From: Lactarius indigo
Taxonomy: Eukaryota > Basidiomycota > Agaricomycetes > Russulales > Russulaceae
NCBI GenBank assembly: GCA_025766275.1
Contig: JAFKAC010000031.1
Coordinates: forward strand, 248,001-312,000
Direction: 5' to 3'
DNA: 64,000 nt
Part shown: positions 34,466 to 44,425 of the stretch, in pieces
Numbering within the stretch: the stretch's first letter is position 1
Layout of the letters: every line of letters starts with the position of its first letter
Made by a program: the position numbers and the translations under genes
Notes under the pieces: generated by a model
Told to the model about the DNA's origin: nothing
Database searches by the model: none
What the model saw: the letters and a program-made list of their open reading frames with translations, nothing else

Positions 34466-37066
34466 CCTATCTCACCTCTCTTTCTTGAAGAATCCACTCC
34501 AGAGACAGAGTGGCGCCCCGTTTCCCCAGTGTTCCCCAAGAAGTCCCCCTCGCCTCCTAGCACCGTCTTAAACGGAAGTGGGGAAGACCCCTTGGAGGTC
34601 TTCACGGTAGCGCACCCCGGATTGCCCATCTACAAAGTCGAGATTGGCCCTCCAAAATCTAATCCGCCGACGAATGCGCCTGTTTTTATCCCCGTCAACA
34701 CTATACTCGACACTGGAGCCGAATCGAATTACCTTACCGCTCGAAAGGCATGCGCAGCGCATGCGCAAGTTTTTCCGATTATGACTTGGGAGATAGTCGG
34801 CGCCGGACGAACAATGACCACTGCCTTCACGTCGTTCTCGCTCCGAATTGGAGGCTTGATCTCCAAATGTTATGCTTATGTCCTGGACGACACCTCTCAG
34901 TTCCGTTACGACTTGCTCTTGGGACGCACCTGGCTTAAGAGACATAACGCCGTTCCGCAATGGGACGACGACGCTTACGAGCTCACTCACCCAGAGGAAT
35001 GTACCCGATTCCTCATCAAACCACTTCACTCTCACGGAAGGCCAAAGGTGTCGAACTTACTAACAAAGCTCGCCTGGTGCCTCCAGTTCCCACATCAAGG
35101 ACCGCGTCCTCCTGCGCTCCTTCATCATACATCAGACAACAACGTCGCGCGGGACAATGACTCAACGGTTACCAACGAAGGGAGCATTGACATCACTAAA
35201 GAAAGGTTTGGTGAACACGTAAAGCAGATGGTCAAGGAAGCCATACCTAATGCTTTCAGAGACAAGGTAGGCTTTCTGCCCCTTCGGAAATGGGTACACC
35301 AGATTGACGTTGGGGACGTGAAGCCACTGAGGCGTTACAGACGCCCCCTTACACCTGTTGAGCACGAGTCTATCAAAAGCTTCATCGACGACGGGTTAAA
35401 TGAGGGAGTAATCGAACCCTGTGAGTCTCCGTGGTCGTCACCCCTCATCCCAGTCCCTAAAAAGGACGGTACGTTGCGCATTTGCGTTGACTATCATGCC
35501 CTCAATAAACTTACCAAATCGAACGCTTATCCTTTGCCTCACATAGACGAGTGCTACCGAAATCTTGCAGGAGCGAAGCATTTCACCTGCCTGGACCTTT
35601 GCAGCAGATACTGGCAGGTAAGACTAGCCGATGATGTGAAGGAAAAGACGGCGTTCACCTGTCAATACGGCCACTTCCAGTTTCATGTGATGCCCTTTGG
35701 GCTCACGAATGCCCCGGCCACTTTTCAGTTGATGATGAACAAGATCCTATGCACCTTTATCGACCGCTGCGCCATGGTCTATCTAGACGACGTGATCGTC
35801 TTCTCTCCAACGGAGGAAGAGCACGTACAGAATGTTCTGGACGTCGTGCGCGCCCTTGACAGGCATGGTCTCATCCTGAACGAAAAGAAATGTATGTGGG
35901 GTCGCCCCTTCATACTGTACCTGGGTCACATAGCATCTGGGGAAGGTCTTCGGACGAATCCGGAAAAAGTCGACGCAATTTTGAAGTGGCCTTTGTGCAC
36001 CACGATTTCTGAGGTACGCGGCTTCTTGAATGTTGCTGGGTACTACCATCGTTTCATACGAGGTTTTGTGAAGACCGCTGGTCTGATGTATAAGCTGTTG
36101 GAGGGAAGCCCGCGTCGCGGAACACCTATTCGATGGGACAAAGATTGTGAGTTGGCGATGAAACACTTAAAGGACGCACTGACCTCCGCTGATTTACTTA
36201 TCCACCCAACGCCTTGGCGGCTATTCGTAATAGACACGGATGCCTCCGGAGACTGTATTGGTGCCATACTTCAGCAGACTTACGACCCGTCCGCTGAAAT
36301 AAAGAAGGGGAAAGAGGCTGGTGAGCAAAAAGAGCGTTTCAAATTTAAGGAAAAAGACTTATGGCCTATCACCTTCGAATCGCGGCGCATGACACCGACT
36401 GAACAAAGATACTCCGCGCAAGAAAGAGAGATGCTCGTGATCGTCTATGCACTACATAAATGGAGAGGTTATGTTGAGGGATCGCCAATTCTCGTATGCA
36501 CCGATCATGAATCCCTCAAGTACTTCCTAACCCAAAAGAATCTTGGTCGCCATCTTGCGTGCTTTGTGGATGATATCACTCACTTTGACGTCGAAATCAT
36601 CTATAGGCCCAGAAGGCATCAGCTCGTCGCAGACGCACTGTCGCGCAGGAAAGGACATCAGGACGTACCAGATTCTGAAACCCTCATCCCGCTCTTCGCC
36701 GCTCCACTGAACCTGCTCGAAGATGTTGTGAAGGATCATAATCCTATCTTCAGAACGTTTGCAGAATACAAGCGACGTCTTCAGCAAGGCGAAGAACCAT
36801 CCGCGGTAGGAAATGGAACGTACCTCTTAAACGGCAACATCTTGTGCAAGAAGATTGCGAATCGATGGGGAGAGGAAGTTGTAGTGGAAGTCCCAACAAC
36901 ACAGGACATGGCTGAAGAAAAGGTGCAGACGGTCCACCGAGAGCTAGGACACTTAGGAGTGAAGGCCATCTTGGCTGCGCTCCAGACAAGAGTGAATATT
37001 CCGTACGTGCAAGAGATTGTCAAGCGTACACTAAAAACTTGTGAGCAATGCCAATTCACTCACTGA
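34466..37066 (+). pseudogene. Element 1 Pol, first part (protease, RT, RNase H, integrase zinc finger)
   Basis: Same frame as gag. Protease motif NTILDTGAESNYL near 34700; reverse transcriptase with KKDGTLRICVDYHALN, FGLTNAPATFQ and the catalytic YLDD (near 35782); RNase H with VIDTDASGDCIGAIL and TDHESLKYFL; then the integrase HHCC finger (HRELGH ... CEQC). TGA at 37064-37066 ends the frame two codons past the finger. The same frame resumes at 44970 after removing element 2 and one target copy, so a single C-to-T change (CGA to TGA) explains this stop. Confidence 0.9.
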
Positions 37067-37077
37067 GAACCCGTGTC

Positions 37078-37616
37078 TGTCACGTTTCGGACTTTCTGTG
37101 TTATGGTACGACAGTGATTAGGACCCTTACTGTACCGGTTGCAACTACGGCGGTAAGGTAGATTAGTTGCGGACTTACTTACGGTGATACGGCGGTGCGA
37201 TAGGTGATAAGATACGATAGCTGACTGATGACCGACGCCACTAGTACTGGTACTAGTGGTATTAGGGTTCGCGTTGTTTCTGCGATACGTTGGACGCTTA
37301 CTTACTGTGACTCATAGCGGCGCTTCTAAGCCCGCTCGACTTGTATTTAACCTGCTTTGTGAAGACCAAGATACGCCATCTTGGTCTTCTTGAATCGTCA
37401 CTTGTTTCCTTTTTATTTGCGACTCAATCTCTCTCATCTCTGAATCATAACTTGGTGTCCAACTCCGTTTGTGACAGAATAAGACTAAAGCCTTGCCGGT
37501 GTACCTTCGCGTATTCACTAGGGCAAGTACACGGACCTCCGCGTCGTCGTGTCGAACGCTGAGTTGTTATCGCCTCTCCCGAGCTCAAGTCGAGCTGACG
37601 CTGTGACGGCGTTACA
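37078..37616 (+). repeat. 5' LTR of element 2
   Basis: 539 bp, TGTCACGTTTCGG ... GGCGTTACA. Contains TATTTAA at 37344-37350 and a perfect 12-bp hairpin (37361-37372 with 37378-37389, loop ACGCC). There is no ATG between the hairpin and the end of the LTR. Confidence 0.95.
37344..37389 (+). promoter_or_regulatory. Element 2 TATA box and probable transcription start
   Basis: TATTTAA at 37344-37350 places a start about 30-35 bp downstream, at or near 37378. An RNA starting there begins AUCUUGGUCUU, the exact complement of 37619-37629. The same 11 nt form the right arm of the LTR hairpin. Confidence 0.6.
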
Positions 37617-37618
37617 TT

Positions 37619-37629
37619 AAGACCAAGAT
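37619..37629 (+). other. Element 2 primer-binding site, self-priming type (candidate)
   Basis: AAGACCAAGAT starts two bases after the 5' LTR and pairs over 11 bp with the predicted 5' end of the transcript (37378-37388). This is the geometry of the fission yeast Tf1 self-primed elements. No tRNA 3'-end complement (TGG...) is seen. Confidence 0.65.
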
Positions 37630-37635
37630 CCCATC

Positions 37636-39687
37636 GTGGCTGTAACAACCAGAGACCAGTGGACCAGTTTCCGTCCATATTCGCTCCCAAGAAGAGGAGA
37701 ACGCAACGTCCCCACGCGCTTTTTACAAGCCGCCAATTGGAGGGAAAGGCAAGAAGAGACTGGATACTTCGTCGAGTTTAACGGACCTAGCAGGTTCCGT
37801 CCAGTTGAGTTCAACTTCGATCATTTGTGCTGGGTAGAAGTTGCCTGGAACCCCGTAGACTCCCAGTGGGACGCTATACGACCAGCAGGACCCAGATATC
37901 AGTGCGATATCGACGCACGAGAACTCAATAGCCGCGCCGACTGGGGCCCTGTTGACGGGCAGATACGAGAACATTCCACCGGAGAAGTAGTGTCGGAAGA
38001 GGAAGAACGAAGCCAAGAAGAAGACGAAGAGAGCGAAGGACGAGAGCCAAATCAAACTGAGACCAGCGGAGGAGCAATACAGGACCTCCTCATCGAACGA
38101 GCTGAGTCCGCACATATTACAGAACCCGAACCAATTCACATTAGGTCGCCAGCTATTATGGCAACCTTGACGCAAACTATGGAGGAAGTCGCCATTGAAG
38201 AAGCACGTGCCATAAGAGCAGAAGCAAGAGACATCCTTATGCCCATCAATCCGGAGACCGGAGTACGAATGACCGCGGACGACGCCGCAATCTTTCGCGC
38301 CATCGGATCGGACAGGGGAGACCCCCCGTCCGAGCGACGACCAGCTATGGAACTACCTCCCGGGGTAGGAGGACCCAACGGAGATCCGCCACCCCCGCCG
38401 GGAGGAGGAGTACCATTTGACTTACGAGGAACCGAACCACCGCGAGGACCACCCGCTGGACCACCAGGAGGCGGGGGCGGCGGAGGAGGAGGAGGTGGCG
38501 GAGACGCTGGAAGGGGAAGCCATCATAGCGAGAAATTAACCGGCGAGCCACCCTCCATTTTCGATGGAGACAGACTTAAAGTAGACCAATTCCTGACGCA
38601 GTGGCACGTCTACTGGGGCATGAACTTGGACGCCCCTATCATGCGCAACGACTACAGAAGATGCCTTCTGTTCCTGTCATACATCAAAGGCGGAGCGGTC
38701 AGCGAATGGGTCTTGTCCTTCCTGAACTGGCTCAACAGACAAATACAACGAGGAATCAGTCCCTACACCCGTGGTCTATGGGACGCCGTAGCGGACGGTT
38801 TCAGCCAGAGATTCGAAAACACGCTGGAACGCGAACAAGCACAAGCAGTATTACGGAAAGGGCTTAGGATGGTAGGAGAGGACATTGACAAGTACGTCAA
38901 TGATTTCGAACAGCTCGCACGGAAGGCTCATTACCGCCTCGATGAACCACAAACCATCGACCTCTTCACATCGGGTCTGCCGAAGGAACTGTTCAAAAAC
39001 GCGTTCCAGTTCGACGACCCGGTCACCTTCGACGATTGGAAGAGGGCCGTACTCAAACGGCAGAAAAACTACATCCATCTCAAAGCGAGGCTTAACGAGT
39101 ACAAAAACACCCCTACACAACCCAAGAAACAGACCGGCAACGCAGGATGGACGCTTCCCCAAAACCTACAACAAACCAACCCCTGGGCCATGGACACCTC
39201 GGCCGATCGTGCCAAGGTACGGCTGGCAGGATCTGAAGACGTCGACTTTAACAAGCTACCCCATCGTGATTGGCAAACGCCACCGTTCCCGCCAAGAGGA
39301 GGACCAGGCGCGAGAGGACGAGGAAGAGGGGGATCGAGAAGGGACCTAAGGAACGTACTCTGTTACAACTGTCACGCTCCGGGACATCTCTCACGAAATT
39401 GCCCCCATCCGCGCGCACAAGGACATTGGCAAAACGCGCCATCCAGCAGTCGAATGACCGAAACCACGTGGCACCAGGGACCCGTATCACAATACGAGCC
39501 CTCTCTGCCCGGGTACATGACCCCGGCACTGAGCGCAACACCAGCCCCTCAAATTAATGCGGCAAGTACGAAGACGGCAGGAGAACAAGCAAAGGAATGG
39601 CTCACACAGGTGGCCAATAGTACGGACGAAGTAAAGGACCTTATCCTCCAAGATTTGTGGGGGAAAGAGGGTTTTCGGGACGCCTAA
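37636..39687 (+). CDS. Element 2 Gag (open frame 683 codons; first ATG at 38158)
   Basis: The frame is open from before 37636 to TAA at 39685-39687. The N-terminal part resembles other mushroom Gypsy Gag starts (FRPYSLPRRGERNVPTRFLQ, FNGPSRFRPVEFNFDHLCW). It is followed by an acidic stretch, a Gly/Pro-rich linker (about 38370-38515), a capsid-like region (EPPSIFDGDRLKVDQFLTQW, FTSGLPKELF) and a zinc knuckle CYNCHAPGHLSRNC near 39363-39404. The likely natural start codon position, 37636, reads GTG; from the predicted cap to 38158 there is no ATG in any frame. Either a non-AUG start is used or Gag starts at 38158 (510 aa). Confidence 0.85.
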   Translation: MAVTTRDQWTSFRPYSLPRRGERNVPTRFLQAANWRERQEETGYFVEFNGPSRFRPVEFNFDHLCWVEVAWNPVDSQWDAIRPAGPRYQCDIDARELNSRADWGPVDGQIREHSTGEVVSEEEERSQEEDEESEGREPNQTETSGGAIQDLLIERAESAHITEPEPIHIRSPAIMATLTQTMEEVAIEEARAIRAEARDILMPINPETGVRMTADDAAIFRAIGSDRGDPPSERRPAMELPPGVGGPNGDPPPPPGGGVPFDLRGTEPPRGPPAGPPGGGGGGGGGGGGDAGRGSHHSEKLTGEPPSIFDGDRLKVDQFLTQWHVYWGMNLDAPIMRNDYRRCLLFLSYIKGGAVSEWVLSFLNWLNRQIQRGISPYTRGLWDAVADGFSQRFENTLEREQAQAVLRKGLRMVGEDIDKYVNDFEQLARKAHYRLDEPQTIDLFTSGLPKELFKNAFQFDDPVTFDDWKRAVLKRQKNYIHLKARLNEYKNTPTQPKKQTGNAGWTLPQNLQQTNPWAMDTSADRAKVRLAGSEDVDFNKLPHRDWQTPPFPPRGGPGARGRGRGGSRRDLRNVLCYNCHAPGHLSRNCPHPRAQGHWQNAPSSSRMTETTWHQGPVSQYEPSLPGYMTPALSATPAPQINAASTKTAGEQAKEWLTQVANSTDEVKDLILQDLWGKEGFRDA

Positions 39688-42600
39688 ACCCGTCAGTCTG
39701 GGTGAGGGCTCTACAATGTAATTCTGTAATTGTGACAACGCGCTATCGATCTCTACGAATTCCAGTGACTGTCCGAACGAATTACCAAACGACTGAAGCA
39801 AACGCACTGGTCGACTCCGGAGCGACCGATAACTTTATCAAACCAAGTATGGCAGCCAAGGCAGGAATCCCGGTACAGGCGCTGGAAACGCCCCGCAAAA
39901 TATGGAACATAGACAATACGGAAAACAAAGCTGGGTTGATCACTCATTACGTTAACCTAGAAGTGAAAACGCGTGGACAGGTGAAGAAAATGACCTTTCT
40001 GGCCACCGACCTCGGAAGCGAGGACATGGTGCTCGGCTATCCCTGGCTGAGCGCCTTCGAACCCACCATCAGCTGGGCTACGGCCACCACACACCCCGAC
40101 GTACAACCCGTAGTGCTAGCCACTACGGAGGAACTACTTACCGCATCCACGGTGCGAGCCCTAATCACCGCGGAAAAGGAGGAGATCTTACAAGAACTGC
40201 ATGAGGAAACTTTCGCACGAGCCACGACCTCGACGGAGTTGGCCATATTAGCGAAACAACAGCAGACGGCAGCCGTGTTGCCACCCGAATACGACGAGTT
40301 CAGTAGACTCTTTAACGAGCAGGCCTCACATCGTTTTCCCCCAGCTAGACCGTGGGATCACGCAATTGACTTCAAACCTTCAGCTCCGACGGCCATAGAC
40401 TGCAAGATATACCCCATGACACAAAAGGAAGAAGGCGAACTCAGGGAGTTCTTAGACGAAAAACTGAAACAGGGCTACTTGCGCCCCTCCATATCCCCGT
40501 ACGCGTCTTCCTTCTTTTTTATTAAAAAGAAGGACGGAAAACTACGCCCTGTGCAGGACTATCGAGTTATCAACTCACACACCATCCGCAATCAATACCC
40601 GCTACCGCTCATCCAAGACCTCATTCTGGATCTCAGCAACGCTCACATTTATACCAAACTAGACATCCGGTGGGGCTACAACAACATACGCATCCGCGAT
40701 GGAGATCAAGAGAAAGCGGCGTTCAAGACCAAATTCGGTCTCTTCGAACCAACGGTCATGTTCTTTGGCCTCACCAACTCTCCGGCCACCTTCCAAGCGA
40801 TGATGAATCACATCTATCGCGACACGATCGCGAAACACGAGCGCCTCGGCACTACGATACGTGTCTATATGGATGATATTGGTATCGCGACTCATTTCGA
40901 CCATGATTTAGCCGCTCATGTCTCGGCCGTCCGAGACGTCCTACGCGTCGCCAAAGAACACGATCTCTACTTCAAGCTTGAGAAGTGCCTTTTCCATCAA
41001 CCGCGAATGGATTACCTGGGGGTAATCCTTGAAAGGGGGGTAACTCGCATGGACCCTGTAAAAGTTCAAGGCATTAAAGACTGGCCAACGCCCACGAAGG
41101 TCAAGGACGTTCGATCCTTCCTGGGCTTCTGTAACTTTTACAGACTTTTCATTCGCGGTTTCGCAAACCACGCAAAGCCGCTGACCAAACTAACACGGAA
41201 GGATGAAGAGTGGAGATGGACGGAAGTAGAAGAAGAGGCATTCAACACCCTGAAACGCCTCGTAACAGAAGAACCGGTACTCGCACATCCAGTCCTCCAG
41301 GACCCGTTCGAATTAGAGGTCGATGCCTCGGGATACGCGGTGGGAGCCGTACTCCTCCAGAGAAAAGCTGACGGAAAGCGACACCCAATAGGATATTACT
41401 CCGCAACGCTTTCGGAAGCCGAGCGCAACTACGACATCTACGACCTAGAACTACTGGCCATAGTCAAGGCGTTGCGGAACTGGAGACCGCTACTCGCAGG
41501 AGCCCCACACAAGATCAAAATTTACTCGGATCACCTCAACCTGCAATACTGGAAGTCACCGCAGAAAATCAGCAGACGTGTCGCAAGGGAAGTATTAGAA
41601 CTTTCCGAATACGACTTCGAGATTCACCACATCAAAGGGAAGAACAATGGACGAGCAGACGCGTTGTCGCGTCGACCGGACTACGACCAAGGAGCGGGGG
41701 ACAATAGCGAAGTGGTGGTACTGCCACCGGAAGTCTTTGTCCGAGTCACTAATACGGCAAAGACGCTCACCCTCGACCCGAACCTGTTGCAGCCGCGACA
41801 TCAACAAGACGAGGAAGTGATTAAGGTGTGGGTAGACCCCCACCAATTGAAGAAAATACAAGGAGAGTGGTATAAAGACGGCAGGTTCGTAATAACCGGA
41901 CCAGCATCGACGCATCGCGTATTGATCCATGACCACCATGACTTGCCAATACATGGCCATCCCGGGATCGCAAAAACACAACGAATCCTGGAGAGGCATT
42001 ATTGGTGGCCGCGACTGCGCAAAGATGTATACGAATATGTCCAAGGGTGTGCGGAATGTCAACGAAACAAGGTAAACACGCGTCCTATACGAGCGGCACT
42101 ACACCCCATCACACCAGTACTCGATGCGCTGCCCTTTCAAACGGTGGCAATCGACTTCATTACCAAGCTGCCGACATCCGAAGGGCACGACAGCATCCTC
42201 ACCATCACCGACCATGACTGCAGCAAAGCCTCAGTGTTTATACCATGCCGAGAGGAGATAACCGCCGAAGAAACCGCCGCGTTGTACGTCAATCATGTGT
42301 TTAAACGATTCGGACTACCGCGCAAAATCATCAGTGACCGAGACCCCCGCTTCACATCCAAGTTTACAAGGGAGGCATGCCGAATTCTAGGGGTGCAGCA
42401 AAATATATCCACAGCGTATCACCCACGCACCGACGGACAGTCGGAAAGGACCAACCAATGGCTGGAGCAGTATTTACGCTTCTGGGTGAATGAACGCCAA
42501 GACAACTGGACCACGTATTTGCCAATAGCGGAGTTTGCACACAACAATTGGCCCCACGAGCACACGAAACAGTCGCCGTTCCAACTCCTGATGGGATACG

Positions 42601-44396
42601 ACCCGCGAGCTGATTGGACCGATAAGCCATCCCCTATTCCCCAAGTAACCGCGCGACTGACACGGCTGAAAGAAGCTAGACAGGACGCCCAACGCCTCAT
42701 GAAAAAGGCGCAAGAGGCATGGGTGCGCAACAAAGATACGCCCAAATTCCGTATCAATGACCTCGTGTGGTTAGAAGGGAAGCACCTTCGAACCAATCAA
42801 CCCACGGCGAAATTAGCGGCGCGACGCCACGGACCTTTTAGGGTGATCCAGGTGATGTCGCCCTACAATTATCGATTGGAACTTCCCACACAATGGAGCA
42901 TCCATCCAGTGTTCCACATCGATCTTCTCACGCCGTACAAGCAAACTCCCTTACACGGGGAAAACTTCACGCGCCCACCACCAGAACTGATTGATGGAGA
43001 AGAGGAATACGAGGTCGAGGCCATTCTGGACTCTAGGCATTTCGGCAGGGGCAAACGCCTGCAATACCTTGTGAAATGGAAGGGGTATCCAGACTCGGAG
43101 AATCAGTGGGTCAACAAGGATGACGTCTTTGCGCCAGAAGCGCTCCGCCTATACCAGGAAGCACAAGCGCGGGGGCAACAAGTTAAAACGAACAGCGCAA
43201 AGGTCGAAGGGAGTCAACCCTCTTTCCTCCGCTCTCTCACCTCTCACATGCCTACTTCCCCTCTACGCCATGTCACCCAAGCAGCGCTCCTCGACTCCCT
43301 CGCACAAGACGCCCACGCCCTCTTGGCTGAGGACGACGACACCGAAGTACCCAACCCTCAAATCACACCATGGACGCCTCTTAGACCAGCCGAGGGGCCT
43401 ATCACCGCGCAAGAGTGGGCCCACGTCATCACCAGATTCCCAGACCCCACTACTACCCCCGATGACGAATCCGCCGTCGTCCACGTCTTCAGAAACGACC
43501 GTGGAGAACGCGAGCCGATCGCCGCTATCCCCCCAAGCGACGACCTCATCGGCATTCGCGGAGTTTTCCCGAGCAACGACCAGCGTTCAAGCGCTGATGG
43601 AGTACGAGCTGGAGGGGTGGAGGAGAGTAGCGGCGGAGTGGCAGAAGGAGCAGCTCGACTCCGCAGCGGCCCGACTGAGGGAGATGCGCGAGCGGCGGCA
43701 GCGATGGAGGCAGCTGAGGCTAGCCATGACGACGACGATTACTACCCGGCACGCCACGCCTTCCTTCGAACGAAAAGCGACCCTACTAATCCCCTCATCA
43801 CGCCTTGGCTCGTCTACTCCGACGGGTCCCCCATGTATCGAGGACGTGTGCGCGTGCCTGGCGCCGCCGATCATCGTACGTTCACCGCCGCCGACGACCC
43901 CGCGCATGTCATTGCGCCTGAAGGGTTCCGGGCAAATCGACGACCCCATCACATTCCATACCCCATCACCGGGCCCGACGGAGTAGAGCGGGACGCGTCC
44001 CACGTCCAACTCATCGGAGGGGCTGACCCCCTCATTCTAGGAGTCATACCGGGCTCACCGCACGTCTACGGTAAGCCCTTCTACGCTGAGCCGCACGTGT
44101 CCGCCGCTCTCCGCCCCACATACCCCCACGAAGACCTGGTCGTCTTCGAGGCGGACCGCATCACCGACCGAGCCCTCAACCGAATCAACGACGAGTCACT
44201 CACGGCTGAGGTTACGCGCTTCCGCGCGGCCAGCTACGAGTTAGACCGACTCCGCGCTCGAGTGGCCCAGCTCCGCGCCATGATCGAATGCGCGCAGGAC
44301 GATCGCCGCGACTCCATTTATCGTCTGGAGCGCGCCACGGCACTCGAGCGTATCGCCGATGAGCAACGCGACTGGCCGGCGAGGGACTTTCGGTGA
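39657..44396 (+). CDS. Element 2 Pol with chromodomain (frame open 1579 codons)
   Basis: In the -1 frame relative to Gag, probably entered by frameshift at 39669-39675; the first codons of the open frame (from GTG 39657) are shared with Gag. Domains: protease ALVDSGATDNFI (near 39810); RT with KKDGKLRPVQDYRVIN, FGLTNSPATFQ and YMDD (near 40867); RNase H LEVDASGYAVGAVLLQ and SDHLNLQYW; integrase HHCC finger (HGHPGIAKT ... CAECQRNK); intact catalytic D, D, E (AIDFITKLP, IISDRDPRFTS, QSERTNQW); and a chromodomain at residues about 1116-1165 (YEVEAILDSR, LQYLVKWKGYPDSENQW), which in this clade targets heterochromatin. About 400 further residues end in a coiled-coil-like segment. Confidence 0.93.
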   Translation: MGERGFSGRLNPSVWVRALQCNSVIVTTRYRSLRIPVTVRTNYQTTEANALVDSGATDNFIKPSMAAKAGIPVQALETPRKIWNIDNTENKAGLITHYVNLEVKTRGQVKKMTFLATDLGSEDMVLGYPWLSAFEPTISWATATTHPDVQPVVLATTEELLTASTVRALITAEKEEILQELHEETFARATTSTELAILAKQQQTAAVLPPEYDEFSRLFNEQASHRFPPARPWDHAIDFKPSAPTAIDCKIYPMTQKEEGELREFLDEKLKQGYLRPSISPYASSFFFIKKKDGKLRPVQDYRVINSHTIRNQYPLPLIQDLILDLSNAHIYTKLDIRWGYNNIRIRDGDQEKAAFKTKFGLFEPTVMFFGLTNSPATFQAMMNHIYRDTIAKHERLGTTIRVYMDDIGIATHFDHDLAAHVSAVRDVLRVAKEHDLYFKLEKCLFHQPRMDYLGVILERGVTRMDPVKVQGIKDWPTPTKVKDVRSFLGFCNFYRLFIRGFANHAKPLTKLTRKDEEWRWTEVEEEAFNTLKRLVTEEPVLAHPVLQDPFELEVDASGYAVGAVLLQRKADGKRHPIGYYSATLSEAERNYDIYDLELLAIVKALRNWRPLLAGAPHKIKIYSDHLNLQYWKSPQKISRRVAREVLELSEYDFEIHHIKGKNNGRADALSRRPDYDQGAGDNSEVVVLPPEVFVRVTNTAKTLTLDPNLLQPRHQQDEEVIKVWVDPHQLKKIQGEWYKDGRFVITGPASTHRVLIHDHHDLPIHGHPGIAKTQRILERHYWWPRLRKDVYEYVQGCAECQRNKVNTRPIRAALHPITPVLDALPFQTVAIDFITKLPTSEGHDSILTITDHDCSKASVFIPCREEITAEETAALYVNHVFKRFGLPRKIISDRDPRFTSKFTREACRILGVQQNISTAYHPRTDGQSERTNQWLEQYLRFWVNERQDNWTTYLPIAEFAHNNWPHEHTKQSPFQLLMGYDPRADWTDKPSPIPQVTARLTRLKEARQDAQRLMKKAQEAWVRNKDTPKFRINDLVWLEGKHLRTNQPTAKLAARRHGPFRVIQVMSPYNYRLELPTQWSIHPVFHIDLLTPYKQTPLHGENFTRPPPELIDGEEEYEVEAILDSRHFGRGKRLQYLVKWKGYPDSENQWVNKDDVFAPEALRLYQEAQARGQQVKTNSAKVEGSQPSFLRSLTSHMPTSPLRHVTQAALLDSLAQDAHALLAEDDDTEVPNPQITPWTPLRPAEGPITAQEWAHVITRFPDPTTTPDDESAVVHVFRNDRGEREPIAAIPPSDDLIGIRGVFPSNDQRSSADGVRAGGVEESSGGVAEGAARLRSGPTEGDARAAAAMEAAEASHDDDDYYPARHAFLRTKSDPTNPLITPWLVYSDGSPMYRGRVRVPGAADHRTFTAADDPAHVIAPEGFRANRRPHHIPYPITGPDGVERDASHVQLIGGADPLILGVIPGSPHVYGKPFYAEPHVSAALRPTYPHEDLVVFEADRITDRALNRINDESLTAEVTRFRAASYELDRLRARVAQLRAMIECAQDDRRDSIYRLERATALERIADEQRDWPARDFR
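39669..39675 (+). other. Programmed -1 frameshift site between Gag and Pol (candidate)
   Basis: G GGT TTT in the Gag phase (GGT 39670-39672, TTT 39673-39675) is a canonical X XXY YYZ slippery heptamer inside the 31-nt overlap. Slipping one base back continues in the Pol frame. Short downstream stems are possible (AAACCC at 39686-39691 can pair with GGGTTT at 39669-39674), but I see no strong pseudoknot. Confidence 0.6.
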
Positions 44397-44425
44397 GTCG
44401 GGGTCTCACGCTGAAAAGGGGGTGA

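Noticed and set aside
34568..35035. Minus-strand frame of 155 codons over element 1 pol
   Set aside because: Antisense shadow of the protease region; the plus-strand reading has clear retroviral motifs.
37312..37562. Open frames of 68-73 codons inside the LTRs of element 2, repeated exactly at 44660-44910
   Set aside because: They lie within non-coding LTR sequence on both strands and are duplicated only because the LTRs are identical; no family motif.
39657..39659. GTG as a free-standing Pol start in element 2
   Set aside because: It lies inside Gag, and the slippery heptamer 12 nt downstream explains Pol access better.
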